In this document: in pieces, positions 7,946 through 17,500 of the stretch | Layout: every line of letters begins with the position of its first letter | Position numbering within the stretch: the stretch's first letter is position 1 | Assembly: GCA_016987375.1 (NCBI GenBank) | Contig: PJRA01000263.1 | Coordinates: 923,940 to 943,319, forward strand | Source of the DNA: Brachionus koreanus | Taxonomy: Eukaryota > Rotifera > Eurotatoria > Ploima > Brachionidae | Direction: 5' to 3' | Length of the DNA: 19,380 nt | Made by a program: the position numbers and the translations under genes | Notes under the pieces: generated by a model | Seen by the model: only the letters and a program-made list of their open reading frames with translations | The model's database searches: none | What the model was told of the DNA's origin: nothing

Positions 7946-8917
7946 TTTGAATACTTTAAAAACTAATTTTCAAATTTAAAAATTAAAACTTTTAAATAAC
8001 TAACCAAAAAAAAATAATCTCAAAATAAATCTCAAATTTAAAATGTCAAAAAATATAAATGCTGTAAAATAAAAAAATTAATATGAAAGTAAAGGTGATT
8101 AGGCTTTATTTACAAAGTAAATTACTTTAATTTAAAACATTTTACATAAAAACCTGTTATTTCGCTTAAATATTCAGTTGCTTTTAAAAAAAATGTTTCT
8201 AGTTTTTGAAAATTATTTTTACAAACATTAATAAAATGAAACTGTTTTTAAAGAAAAATTAATTAATATTCTCATGTAATAGATTATAGAATAGTGGCCA
8301 CTGGCCTTTTCACCATAAATGTAATTATCAGAAACTTTAAAGAAAGCTCTCTTGGCTTAAGCTTTTTTTGTTTGACTTTTTCACTTTTTCACACCGAGAA
8401 AAACTTTCACTGGGAAATTCTTTTACACTTTGAGCTTTTATTAAGCAAGCTTAACTTGTAAATTTATATTTGATTAACAATATCAAATTTAATTTTATAA
8501 TTAAGAGAATAAATTGCTAAAAAAAAATCAAGTCAATTTAAAAAAGTTTTTTTTTGTTATGCTAAAAATTCGTTTAAAATAGAATATTCTGAATCAATTT
8601 CAATGGTCCCAATCTATAAAATTTTGAGAAAAATTAAAATTGAAAACTTATTAAAAAAAATTTTTTTTTAATTTTTTTTATTAATTAAATTAAAAAAATA
8701 AAAATCTAAATTTTAAAAATGATGCTAAAATTTAAAACTTTTAATTATAAAAATTATTTTTTTTTAAATTAAGAATCGATCAAAATGTTATTAAATTATA
8801 AACAAAATATTTAGCTTAAATAGTCTTTAATATTGGTCTTTTAAAACAATCACAAAAATAATTATAATAATATTCTACGGCCAAGTTTAGTTTTACTAAA
8901 TTAAAAAAGCAGGAAGA
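7946..8917. other. gene-poor accessory stretch
   Basis: Mostly A/T runs. A slightly G+C-richer patch at 8290-8460 has repeated ACTTTTTCAC/TTTTTCAC blocks and GGCCACTGGCC at 8297-8307. On its minus strand a 42-codon stretch (8356-8228) without a start reads FFKVSDNYIYGEKASGHYSI and may be chance or a small relic. No RNA gene or complete protein gene is supported. Confidence 0.4.
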
Positions 8918-9863
8918 CTAACGTAATCCCGCTATAGTAGAAAATGATCTTCTAAATCTTTCAAATCTCTCATCAACAATACTAGCGATCTCGGCATCAA
9001 CATCTTTAAAGATTTTTATCAAAATTTAAATTTTATATTTTCGATATAAGAGATAGCATAATCTTCTTATGTGAAAATTAAAAATTATATGATTGAAGAT
9101 TGGAACTGGGAGGATATCAAATAAAAAAATGTTTTATTATAAAATTAACGATGCTTTTAATAAAGGACAAATTCAATTTAAATCTTGAATTTTTTTGGCT
9201 TTAATTTAGACTTTTGGTATTGATAAACAAAAAAAAAATTATATTAATGTTTTCATTAAAACCTTTGAGTCCGTCTATCCGATCTCCTCATTAGACGTTT
9301 TTTTTTCTTTTGACCCATTTCTATCTTAGTGGATAATGGGAAGGAACTGGTCTCCTTTTCAAGTACCTTTTTGAGCAACAGCTCCGATCTGACACAGAGG
9401 CTACTGCATCGAGTTGATCATCTACACTGAAAATTTTACCCAGTCGAAACCGGTCCCCCATTTTTTGATGAAAGGGGTTTAAAACATGCGCCCCTTATTG
9501 CAGAGATATTTTGAAGATTTTTTTCACCTTCAGCAGGTTAGTTAACAAATCCAGTTATATCGACAAAGATTTCTTATATCACAATTTCTAATTTTTTTAA
9601 TAATCAATATTTTCAATTAGGGATCAAACCAGTACAGTTTTGGTAGAATAAAAATTAATCTACGTCTTATTTTGGCTCGACTATAAAATGCTTTTATCTT
9701 GTAGAAAACTTAATTTTCTTTCAGAATATATTCGGTTATATGTAGTGTTTAAAGTATGGTTTCCATGAAATATAGGCTTATAGGGAGAATCTTTTTTGAG
9801 CCATTGCGAAACTTCCGAACCCTCAAGTTTTTTCATTAATTTTAGTTTTTGAGTTTTAACCAT
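8918..9863 (-). pseudogene. interrupted coding-like segments, decayed gene or unresolved exons
   Basis: Three open segments on the minus strand look protein-like but are separated by stops. Segment one is an ATG frame at 9863-9681 (60 residues, KKLEGSEVSQWLKKDSPYKP and TLNTTYNRIYSERKLSF). Segment two is 9494-9321 (57 codons, KMGDRFRLGKIFSVDDQLDA, later SDRSCCSKRYLKRRP), followed in another frame by a lysine/arginine-rich run (MGQKKKKRLMRRSDRRTQRF). Segment three is 9025-8918 (35 codons, FKDVDAEIASIVDERFERFR). I could not join them by convincing GT-AG introns, and I recognise no family. They may be exons of one poorly conserved gene or a decayed mobile element. The plus strand of the middle part is also open (9314-9430, see the separate island entry), so even the strand is uncertain there. 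Confidence 0.3.
9262..9545. other. G+C-rich island, both strands open
   Basis: This is the most G+C-rich non-genic stretch of the window. The plus strand at 9314-9430 reads ISILVDNGKELVSFSSTFLS and continues to HRVDHLH before a stop. DNGKE followed by a hydrophobic/F/L spacing recalls the second aspartate of retroviral-type integrase cores (DNG.EF), but the stretch is too short to rely on. The left edge carries a 6-bp hairpin, CGTCTA (9272-9277) with TAGACG (9292-9297), directly followed by a long T run, which looks like a Pol III-type end. The right part contains GAAACCGG and CACCTTCAGCAGG blocks. The options are an LTR or other retroelement relic, an unknown structured RNA gene, or exons of a minus-strand gene. 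Confidence 0.3.
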
Positions 9864-10195
9864 TAATCGCTTATGTTGGTTATTCTTATTCTCAATCTAT
9901 GGATCCCCAAAAAATTAATCACTATTAATTTTTATTTAATAGAGGAATTTTAAATTAATATCAATCAATAAAACATAATAATTTAGATTCCATTAACCCA
10001 AATCTTAGATTTACAAATAAGATTTCTTTACTTGACAGATTCTTTACAATAAAGTGCTAAAATAATGTACTTTATCTTAGAAATATGCTGTTTATTTTTT
10101 TTTAAAAAAACTTTGATTCACCCATGTAAAAATAACTTTAAAATTAAAATTAAAAAAATATGTCTTTAAATTTCATACAAGGAAATGTTGTCTTT
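9864..10195. other. A+T-rich spacer
   Basis: No sustained open frame, hairpin or repeat stands out here. It separates the interrupted coding-like zone from the LINE-bearing zone. Confidence 0.5.
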
Positions 10196-10438
10196 TCAAA
10201 ATAATACTAATATAAAAAAATTTTCATTATTAACACAATTCAAATACCAAAAAAGCGTATTTTCTTGGTTTGTTTGAAATAGCTTATGCTTAAGATTAAA
10301 ATCAACGTCAAAACACAGCCAAAGTGGAATGCAAAACCATTTAAGTAATGTGTCAACGAGCAACATGTGGTGTAGCATCCACAAGAGTAAATTTTTATTT
10401 TCCCTCAAATTGAAACTATATGATATATTATGCAAATA
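10196..10438. other. coding-like stretch open on both strands
   Basis: The minus strand holds a 79-codon ATG frame (10435-10196; MLLVDTLLKWFCIPLWLCFD and KHKLFQTNQENTLFWYLN), hydrophobic with several cysteines and tryptophans. The plus strand at 10278-10438 is open for 53 codons without a start (SKHSQSGMQNHLSNVSTSNM). The 13-mer AAATAGCTTATGC occurs at 10277-10289 and again at 10434-10446, where the LINE relic begins, so the stretch is bounded by a direct repeat. It may be part of the LINE region or an older insertion. No family is recognised. Confidence 0.25.
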
Positions 10439-10439
10439 G

Positions 10440-10690
10440 CTTATGCCTTAATCTTAGGAGAGAAAATAATCATAAAGTTGTAAGAGAGATTTGCAAACAA
10501 GGACAATATCATTATCAATTTTCAACAAACAGAGTTGTTGAATTATGGAATAAACTACCAAAAGAAGCAATATCAGCAAGAACAACAAATAGTTTCAAGG
10601 CAATAATTGATAAAGAAATATTCAAGCATACTTCACAAGGACTGCAATAGCCTAAATGGCTTATACAGCAGTAACTACTACTACTACTAC
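10440..10690 (+). mobile_element. 5'-truncated LINE, ORF2 C-terminus plus (TAC)n tail
   Basis: The open frame to TAG at 10648-10650 encodes the last part of a non-LTR retrotransposon ORF2: LCLNLRRENNHKVVREICKQ, then FSTNRVVELWNKLPKEAISA, then TTNSFKAIIDKEIF. The block NRVV..WN.LP......A...NSFK..ID is the conserved C-terminal signature found after the reverse transcriptase in CR1/jockey-type LINEs (established pattern, recognised by eye). After the stop comes a short 3' region (CTAAATGGCTTATACAGCAG) and a TAC/ACT trinucleotide run to 10690, a typical LINE 3' tail. A related copy on the same strand is at 16386-16760. Only the 3' end was inserted, so the copy is dead on arrival. Confidence 0.8.
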
Positions 10691-10894
10691 ATATTCATAT
10701 ATTTTCACTATCTACAAAAGCACTTGTCTTACCAACTTGGAACTAAGCTTACAAATAAAACAATATTAGAACTTTATTTACTACCTATTTACAAATTTAA
10801 CAAAAATTTGTTTAAAAAAAGCTTAATTTTACCTTATTTCAATAAAGGATATTTTTTTTTAAATAAAATATGGATAAAATCATATAGAAGTAGC
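10691..10894. other. spacer 3' of the LINE copy
   Basis: An open frame on the plus strand continues through this stretch, but its translation is dominated by Y, L, I, K, F and N (poly-Tyr from the trinucleotide tail), so it is not treated as a gene. Confidence 0.5.
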
Positions 10895-11080
10895 TTAAAG
10901 TTTTTTAATATAACATAAATAATTTAGCCCTTTTTGACAAAAAAACTGCTCATTTACACGGTTACGTTTCTTAGAAATTTGAATATTGTTTTTGATTAGA
11001 TCTTGTATTGCTGAATTTGAAGCCAAAACAAATAGCTTGTTTTGAATTAGGGTTGCTGTGCTGGTGGAGACAATCTTCTT
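10895..11080 (-). other. 61-codon open stretch without start, possible orphan exon
   Basis: On the minus strand, an in-frame TGA at 11083-11081 is followed by 61 codons to TAA at 10897-10895. The translation is well mixed: KKIVSTSTATLIQNKLFVLA, then SNSAIQDLIKNNIQISKKRN, then RVNEQFFCQKGLNYLCYIKK. There is no ATG near the start, so it would have to be an exon or the remains of a longer frame. The AG ending AATTGAAAG just before 11080 could be an acceptor. It lies downstream (3') of the receptor gene on the same strand, but that gene has its own stop and poly(A) signal, so no link is claimed. I recognise no family. Confidence 0.25.
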
Positions 11081-11440
11081 TCAATTAATAAACTTAAATA
11101 TGATATCTGAGTTTTTCTTATTTTTTTAAAATCTAATGAATGGTATAAGAGAGTAGTCGAACTTCTCGATAGATGATTAAAGGCTATAGAGAAAAATGGA
11201 TTTTGATATAAAAATTATTTATTTTTTTAATTGATTAATTAAAAAATGATTAAAAAAAAAACGATAAAAATTTTTTGACTCACCGTAAAAATTTCTTTTT
11301 TTTATCAATTAATAATTAAAAAAAAAAAGAGAAAATATCCATAGAACTAAAACAATTGAAAATTATTTTAATTAAAATATAATGAAAAAAAATTCAATAG
11401 ATTTTTGCAACTCTAGTTTCGTATAACAAATACTTTTCAT
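11081..11440. other. A+T-rich spacer 3' of the receptor gene
   Basis: The stretch holds homopolymer-like A/T tracts and a weak inverted pair (TTTTTTAATTGATTAATT near 11222 against AATTAATAATTAAAAAAA near 11306). No gene is supported. Confidence 0.4.
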
Positions 11441-11446
11441 TTTATT
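11441..11446 (-). promoter_or_regulatory. poly(A) signal of the receptor gene
   Basis: AATAAA on the minus strand, about 50 bases behind the TGA at 11499-11501; it marks the likely 3' end of the transcript. Confidence 0.55.
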
Positions 11447-11498
11447 CTGTTTTCAACATAAATTGATGCAAGCAAAAATTTTTCTAATTCTTTTAGTA

Positions 11499-12545
11499 TC
11501 ATAAAACTGTTATATTGTGCACTTTATTGTCATTCAATTTATTGTTTTGTTCAGCTGGATTGTTCATTTTTTGCTTGCATTTTTTTTTCTTGAACAAAAA
11601 TTCATAGCAAGCGCCCGAAAACAGGCCTATCACAATTATAAAGCCTTGCAGATTTACTTGACAAGATGTGATCAACACAGTTATCTGAGCAAGCAAATGA
11701 TTGGGAAATATCTCTGTTAAAATCACTCCGATAACATACACAACCCAGGACAACCCCATAATTACGGCTAATTTCAAAAAAAGATTGTTACTCTCGTTGC
11801 TCTCTGAATTGTCCAGTGTATGCCGAGTTTTTAAATAAACAATTACAAATAGAGTCGAATTCATTGATAAAATTATGAGGACAGGAAAGGCAAAAAACAC
11901 CATTAGATACAACGGCTGGCTTAAAAAGCAACTGTTTATTCTGTCGTGGCGGCCCAGCTCATAAACATTTGATTTTTTTATGCCAAAATGAATCGCAACA
12001 GAGCAAGCAGTTATAATTGAAGTTGAACTGTAAATATACAAAAATATTTTTGACGCTGACTTAATCCAGTTATTATTGCGCACTAAATTTGCATTCATTG
12101 TTTTTGATAGCTTCAGGTATATTTTGAATGAAATGGCATTTGAGTGAAAGAGACATGATAGCCAAAGAAAATGCTTTAGAATCCCGACAACAAGACACAT
12201 TAGTTCGGTCCTGACAAAGCCATTGAGGAAGTATTTGCTGGCCAATTTGTGCAGCAGGGTTATCAGATGAGAAATCAAGAGAGATAAACTATAAGAGAGT
12301 ACCAGGTACTCGTTTTTGACTATTTTGCGCAGTCCTGATCTTATACTTTCTTTGCCATGGTCTCGAGACCGAATCTGAGCAAATATGTATGTAAAAACCA
12401 CAACTAGAATTGACACAAATGATATAGACGATAGGCTAATTGTAAGCCAGGTCTCTATGTCGAACAATGTCATGTCAAATTGGGATGATGGACTGGAAGC
12501 ATTTAAGTGTGGTGCTTTTGGAAAGTCATAAAAATAGAAAAACAT
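11499..12545 (-). CDS. seven-transmembrane receptor, secretin/adhesion/Methuselah-like (class B)
   Basis: A 348-residue multi-pass protein with seven hydrophobic helices at about 33-57, 80-98, 115-141, 163-188, 210-238, 255-278 and 283-314. Class B marks are seen: C117 at the start of helix 3 (MCLVVGILKHFLWLSC) and C206 in loop 2 (NSCFLSQPLY), expected to form a disulphide; LKLAVIMGLSWVVYVIGVI in helix 6; and NLQGFIIVIGLFSG in helix 7, matching the family's (S/N)xQGxxIF motif. The N-terminus is only about 32 residues with one glycosylation site (N15), whereas Methuselah-like and adhesion receptors carry large ectodomains. A TTTTAG just before the ATG (about 12553) could be a splice acceptor, so upstream exons may exist. 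The C-terminal tail is lysine- and asparagine-rich. Ligand and coupling cannot be told; the likely location is the plasma membrane. Confidence 0.85.
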   Translation of the reverse strand: MFFYFYDFPKAPHLNASSPSSQFDMTLFDIETWLTISLSSISFVSILVVVFTYIFAQIRSRDHGKESIRSGLRKIVKNEYLVLSYSLSLLISHLITLLHKLASKYFLNGFVRTELMCLVVGILKHFLWLSCLFHSNAISFKIYLKLSKTMNANLVRNNNWIKSASKIFLYIYSSTSIITACSVAIHFGIKKSNVYELGRHDRINSCFLSQPLYLMVFFAFPVLIILSMNSTLFVIVYLKTRHTLDNSESNESNNLFLKLAVIMGLSWVVYVIGVILTEIFPNHLLAQITVLITSCQVNLQGFIIVIGLFSGACYEFLFKKKKCKQKMNNPAEQNNKLNDNKVHNITVL

Positions 12546-13006
12546 TTTTTCTAAAATTTTTAGATTTTTTTATTTAATTATAGGAAAAATAATAGATAGA
12601 AAAAAATAATTTTAATTTGAAAAAAATCAATAATTTTAGATAAAAATTTAAATTAAAAAAAATAATATTTCGCCAAATTCGAAAATCAAAAAAAAATTAA
12701 TAGCATTTACTCATCTTTGGCTAACGTCAGTAGTATTATTTAACAAACAAATTGATAATGAAATGTGATCAGTCAAAAAACATAAATACAGTACATTTTT
12801 TTCTGTGCATGAAATGAATTAAGTTCTTTTTTTTCGATTGATGATATTTTATATTTTTAGAAAAATTAAATTAGATTTTTTTAAATACGTAAATTTGTCC
12901 AACTACTTTATGATCAAAAATTAACACACAAAAAAAATTGAACATGATCTTTTGTGTTTTTATGTTTTGTTGTTCATGAAAAATGTTCACTTGGACGTAA
13001 TTTTGG
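12546..13006. other. A+T-rich stretch upstream of the receptor frame
   Basis: This is either the promoter or an intron of the receptor gene. It contains ACACAAAA (12927-12934) against TTTTGTGT (12951-12958), a short inverted pair, but no further ectodomain-like open frame within these bases. Confidence 0.4.
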
Positions 13007-13193
13007 CAAAATGAAAATAATTTTACATTTTTGCATTTTCATATTTTTAGATTTTTTGTGCAATATTTTAGAAATTTTTTAATTATATTTTTGCTTACCA
13101 AATAATTTTAAGGATTTTTTTTAATTTTCTGAAAAATTGCACAAAAAATCTTAAAATATGAAAATGTAAAAATGTAAAATTATTTTCATTTTG
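13007..13193. repeat. 187-bp foldback repeat, probable MITE (D)
   Basis: The left arm begins CAAAATGAAAATAATTTTAC at 13007 and the reverse complement of the right arm reads the same 20 bases. The arms then pair almost without break for about 75 bases (including GATTTTTTGTGCAAT), leaving a core of about 35 bases. The left end may start two bases earlier (GGCAAAATG), resembling the GGCA ends of elements B and C. I could not find a convincing target duplication, so the exact boundaries and the superfamily stay open. No coding capacity. Confidence 0.75.
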
Positions 13194-14498
13194 TATTATA
13201 TGTATTTACAGTTAATCTTTTTTAAAAGTGATAAATAAAATAATTTTGCTAAAGGTACTCTGCATTCACTTATATCTTTAAAATAAAAGAGAGTTTTTGT
13301 ACAACAATTAATTTTTTTAAAAAGGATCAAATACAAATTATTTTAAAACTTAGATTCGTCTTTTGCAAAAAGGGAAGGACAAAAGCTATTTGAAAGTTAA
13401 AAATTAATTTTCAAACAAGACGTAAGAAAAGCTTATACTTCAAATGCAAGTCAGAATTAATGCTGCCAGAATTCATATAATTATATTCATCGTTCAAATA
13501 GTTTTTCTGCTCGCCTTATAAAAATTGAAAATCCTAAAAGGCAGTATATTTGAGCTGTTCTTAAGATAATAACTAGAATTTATATTTCAAGAATTTGTTG
13601 ATGCTAAAACTTTATTTTGAATTAATAAAAAAAAAAAGGAGAAATAATATGAGATCTGATCAAAAGTCTAAATGGCAAGTTTTTTTTTCTCTTTGACATT
13701 TACAAACAATTTAAAAAATATTTGATGTATCGATTTTTTTTGATTTTAAAATAATATAAGTTTCTAAAAGTGTTTTTAAAAATCCCGAATAAAAAATTAA
13801 AAAATATGTAATTTAATTTCAAGTCATGATTCGAATAATTGTATTCACCTTAAGATGTGCAATTATTACGACAATATCCAAAAACTCACAGCTATTTGGA
13901 CTTTTTATAATTTTAATAAATTAATTTAAAAATATTTTTTTTTTCGTCATTTATTAAAAAAAAATTATTGAATTAAAGAAATTTACAGACATATATTACT
14001 GTAAAAAACGCTGTGTCTCACTAACTGTGGCATTTATATTTATTCAATTAATTAATTAATTTTGAATATTTTTTGGAATACACCTTTTATAATTTTTTAT
14101 ATAAATAAAATAAAATTTTTTTCAAAAAAAAATTAATAAATAATGTGTTTTTTAGTGCATGTATTTTTAAAATTATTTATTAAATTTTAATAAAGTCAAA
14201 GTTGTGAATTTTCTAACAACTACGATTGAGATAAAACTTTAATCTTTAATGCCAATTTTCTTCTTTGTAGCTGAGCAAGCTTTGTTTAGCAAATGAATTT
14301 TTAAGTTATTTTCGACTTAAAGTCAAAGTTTCTCATTATTAAGAAACTTTTAGACATTTGCTCAAGTCTAACTCCAAATAATTTATTATTTCCTGAATAA
14401 AAGGCTCAATAATTTACTTATGTGACTTTAAAATAAATTATTCTATTTGAAAAATTTAAATTTGTAATTTTTTTTTATAAAAAAGAAATAAATGGTTT
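13194..14498. other. gap with weak exon-like segments on the minus strand
   Basis: Mostly A/T runs. Two minus-strand stretches look better than background: 13515-13411 (34 codons, GEQKNYLNDEYNYMNSGSIN, then SDLHLKYKLF) and about 13920-13819 (SPNSCEFLDIVVIIAHLK, then a GTGAAT that could be a donor). Both lie upstream of the receptor frame on its strand and could be ectodomain exons, but no phase-consistent splice chain was found. Otherwise no gene, RNA or repeat is supported, and the right end is the region behind NUB1. Confidence 0.3.
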
Positions 14499-14510
14499 TT
14501 TATTTTTATT
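14499..14510 (-). promoter_or_regulatory. tandem poly(A) signals of NUB1
   Basis: Two AATAAA hexamers in direct succession on the minus strand (14510-14505 and 14504-14499), starting 21 bases behind the NUB1 stop. They imply a very short 3' untranslated region. Confidence 0.6.
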
Positions 14511-14530
14511 AAATTTTTAAATTGATTTCC

Positions 14531-17500
14531 TTAGGAATCAAGCAATGAATAATATTTGTTAATGAATAATAAATCGTCTTCGATATTGAAGTCTAAATAG
14601 GCTTCATCATCTTCAGGTAACTCACTGGCAACTTCATCAATTATTTTTTGTGCTTCTATTTTTTTTGTGTCAACGTTATTTGAACAACAAGGCAGATCTG
14701 ATTCAAGTTGAAATGCAAAATCTGTGTCCAACTTGCTTTGTTTTTTATTCAAATAATCAACAATTTTTTCTAGGTCATTTCCTAATTTTTTTACACACAT
14801 TGTACACAGCTCTCTATCAAAACCCATTGAGACTAATTGACTGACAACAGCTTCTTTCTCGTTTCGGTCTTCATTTACTTGTAAAAACTAAAGTAAAACA
14901 AATTTAGAATTTTTAATATTATGTTTTGTTTTGAATAATTCAATCATTACGTCCAAAGCGAGATTAAAGTTATTGTCTGATTGTATCAAAGCTTTTGCCG
15001 CTTGGCTTTCATTGTATCCAAATTGAATTAAATCTTGCAATATTTTAGGATCAACTCTTTGAAATTGATTAGTAAAATAAAATTAAATTCATAGATAAAT
15101 TCCTTACCCCTGGTTCAAATTGACACATCGACCATATTTTTCTTCCAAAGCCTTTCGCTTTTCATTCAATTTTGTTTCCAATTGAATTTGTTTTTTCTAA
15201 ATAAAAAAAAATATTTTCATTAATTTTATTATAAAATTTGAATAGCTTGAAAAAAACTAAAATAATAGCTAATAAATGCTAAGGATTAAAAAAAAGAAAT
15301 AAAACAAATGCTTCCTAATTACTAAATAATGTCTTATTCAAATCAGCTTGCAACATTGAATGTAAATTTAATAAAATATGGTGATATAGATCAATTTTCA
15401 ATTCAATTTTACTTGGTTTTTTTAAAAAAATTGTTTTATTTTCTATGTTTCTTTTATGGTCATAAGCGTTTTTGATATATTTATTGTATCAGAGAAATTT
15501 GAATCACTTAATTGCTCAATTTAGGCATCCTTGTGAAATCCTTGTACAAAAATTACAGCACAAAAAGGAAAAACTAAATAATTATTTTTCTAGTTGTGCA
15601 AAAATGGTTCTGTAAACAGTACAATGTTGTAAAAGTTTGTACAAACGAATTCTAAGCTCTGCAAAAACTGTTCAATTTAGTGCAAATATTTACTAATGTT
15701 TTTTTAATGATGTACATTTTACAGAGAAATGAAGAGAATTTGCAGAATTTAGAATTGGTTTGTATAAACTTTTACAACATTGTACTGTTTACAGAACCAT
15801 TTTTGCACAACTAGAAAAATAATTATTTAGTTTTTCCTTTTTGTGCTGTAATTTTTGTACTAAGATTTCACATTGCCCTCAATTTAAAAAAAAAAACTAA
15901 AAATTCAATACAAATGACTGGAAACTTGCTATTATAAGACACAAATAAACTTTTGTCAATAATAAAAAACAAACTTATGGGCAAGATTATATACGTGTAT
16001 GGTAAGAGCACATCAAAAGTTTGCAGCGCAACCCAGTCAACCCAGTCAAATTATAACTTTTTCATTAAAATTTAAATAAAGAAATTTTTCTTCATTTTAA
16101 ATCTAACTTCAAGTATGAACACGAAAAACTTCTCGGACTATCATTTTTTCTGAAAATAAGATAACAAAAATATAACCAGTAATAAAAAATTTCTGGAGAA
16201 ATTACCTTAAAAAAATCATTACTTTTTCATTAAAATCTAATTAAAATATTGAAAGAAGAAAATTAAAAAAGATTAGATTAGAAATGACATTGGTAACATA
16301 TAGAGTTAATAAAAATATTTTTATGAAAGAATTAATTTTGTGCCAATTTTTATTCTACATCCGTTATAATTATTAATAAAATTTTATTAGAGGAGACCTT
16401 ATTCAGATGTTCAAATTGTTAACAAACTAAAAATTGTAAATCTTGTGAATGACCCTATAATGTCTAAATACTGAGAAAAGAAAATATGATCTCAAATCTC
16501 AAAATAGAACTATTTAAAAATAGAAAGTGATATATTTTCAACCAAGATTTAATTTCCTGACAAACAGAGTTTTGCCAACTTGGAACAAACTACCAACAGA
16601 TATTGTAAATGCACAGAGTTCAAATAGTTTTAAGGCAAAACTGGACGCCTGGATAAAGGATTATTTGTTGAAGCAACAGCTCCAGCCCTAAAAGGCTCTA
16701 CTTTAACTTGTAATAGTTCAAGTTGCTGTTCTATTTACTGCGACTACTACTATTATTTTTTATATCAAAAAAATTATAAAAACAAATTGTCTATTATTTT
16801 ATATTTTTAGATGCTGAAGCTTTGTCTCCTTCTACTTTAAATTAAAACTGCCTTTTTTAAGGAAAATCCATTTTAAAATATCGTATCAACTAATCCTCAT
16901 CCCATACGCCCCCATTTTTTATTCAAATAATTTTGGCCAAAAGAAAACAAAGATTAATTGTTGATGTTATTACATTTAAATGTTTTTAAGAAAAATGCTA
17001 TTTTTAAATGAATGTCGATGTAATAATATGTGATTTTTCATTTTGAAAGTTTTTTAATAAATTATTTTCTAATCAGATATGCCTAGTAAATTAACTGAAT
17101 TAAAATTACTTTAAAAATTTGCTCTACAGCAGCCTCAACATTGTTAAAAGTTGCCCTTAGGGCCAGTTTTGCTTCAGTATTATTGAATCCCATGGACATA
17201 ACTATTAAAAAATAAATCAATGAATTAGTGGTTTTTCAAAATTGAATGCTAACCTTGAGCCACTTTGTCATCATCGACCATAATTTTTTTCATTTCGTTC
17301 ATGGCCAAATCCAAAAAATCTTTGCACTCATTTTTTCTACCCCTATGATATTTTAGAATAGCCTTGAGCATATTTAGCCGTACAAAAATGGGTGTATACT
17401 TGTTTACCATGTCGCTTTTAATCGACATCAAACGGCTAAGATCAGCGCCGTAGCATTTTTTCAAACCATCTTCGCAAACTTTCAATCTTTCTTCAGCATT

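Noticed and set aside
9420..9540. Possible hammerhead-ribozyme-like elements (GAAAC and CTGA blocks)
   Set aside because: GAAAC at 9447 and a CTGA upstream are present, but the conserved CTGANGA core and the required stems cannot be drawn.
10607..10918. 103-codon plus-strand frame
   Set aside because: It starts inside the LINE C-terminus in another frame, has poly-Tyr from the TAC tail and is otherwise a Y/L/I/K/F/N-rich translation of A+T-rich DNA.
15197..17109. A further NUB1 exon inside the long intron
   Set aside because: Exons 2 and 3 join in phase 0 and the protein length and domain order already match human NUB1; only transposon relics are seen in between.
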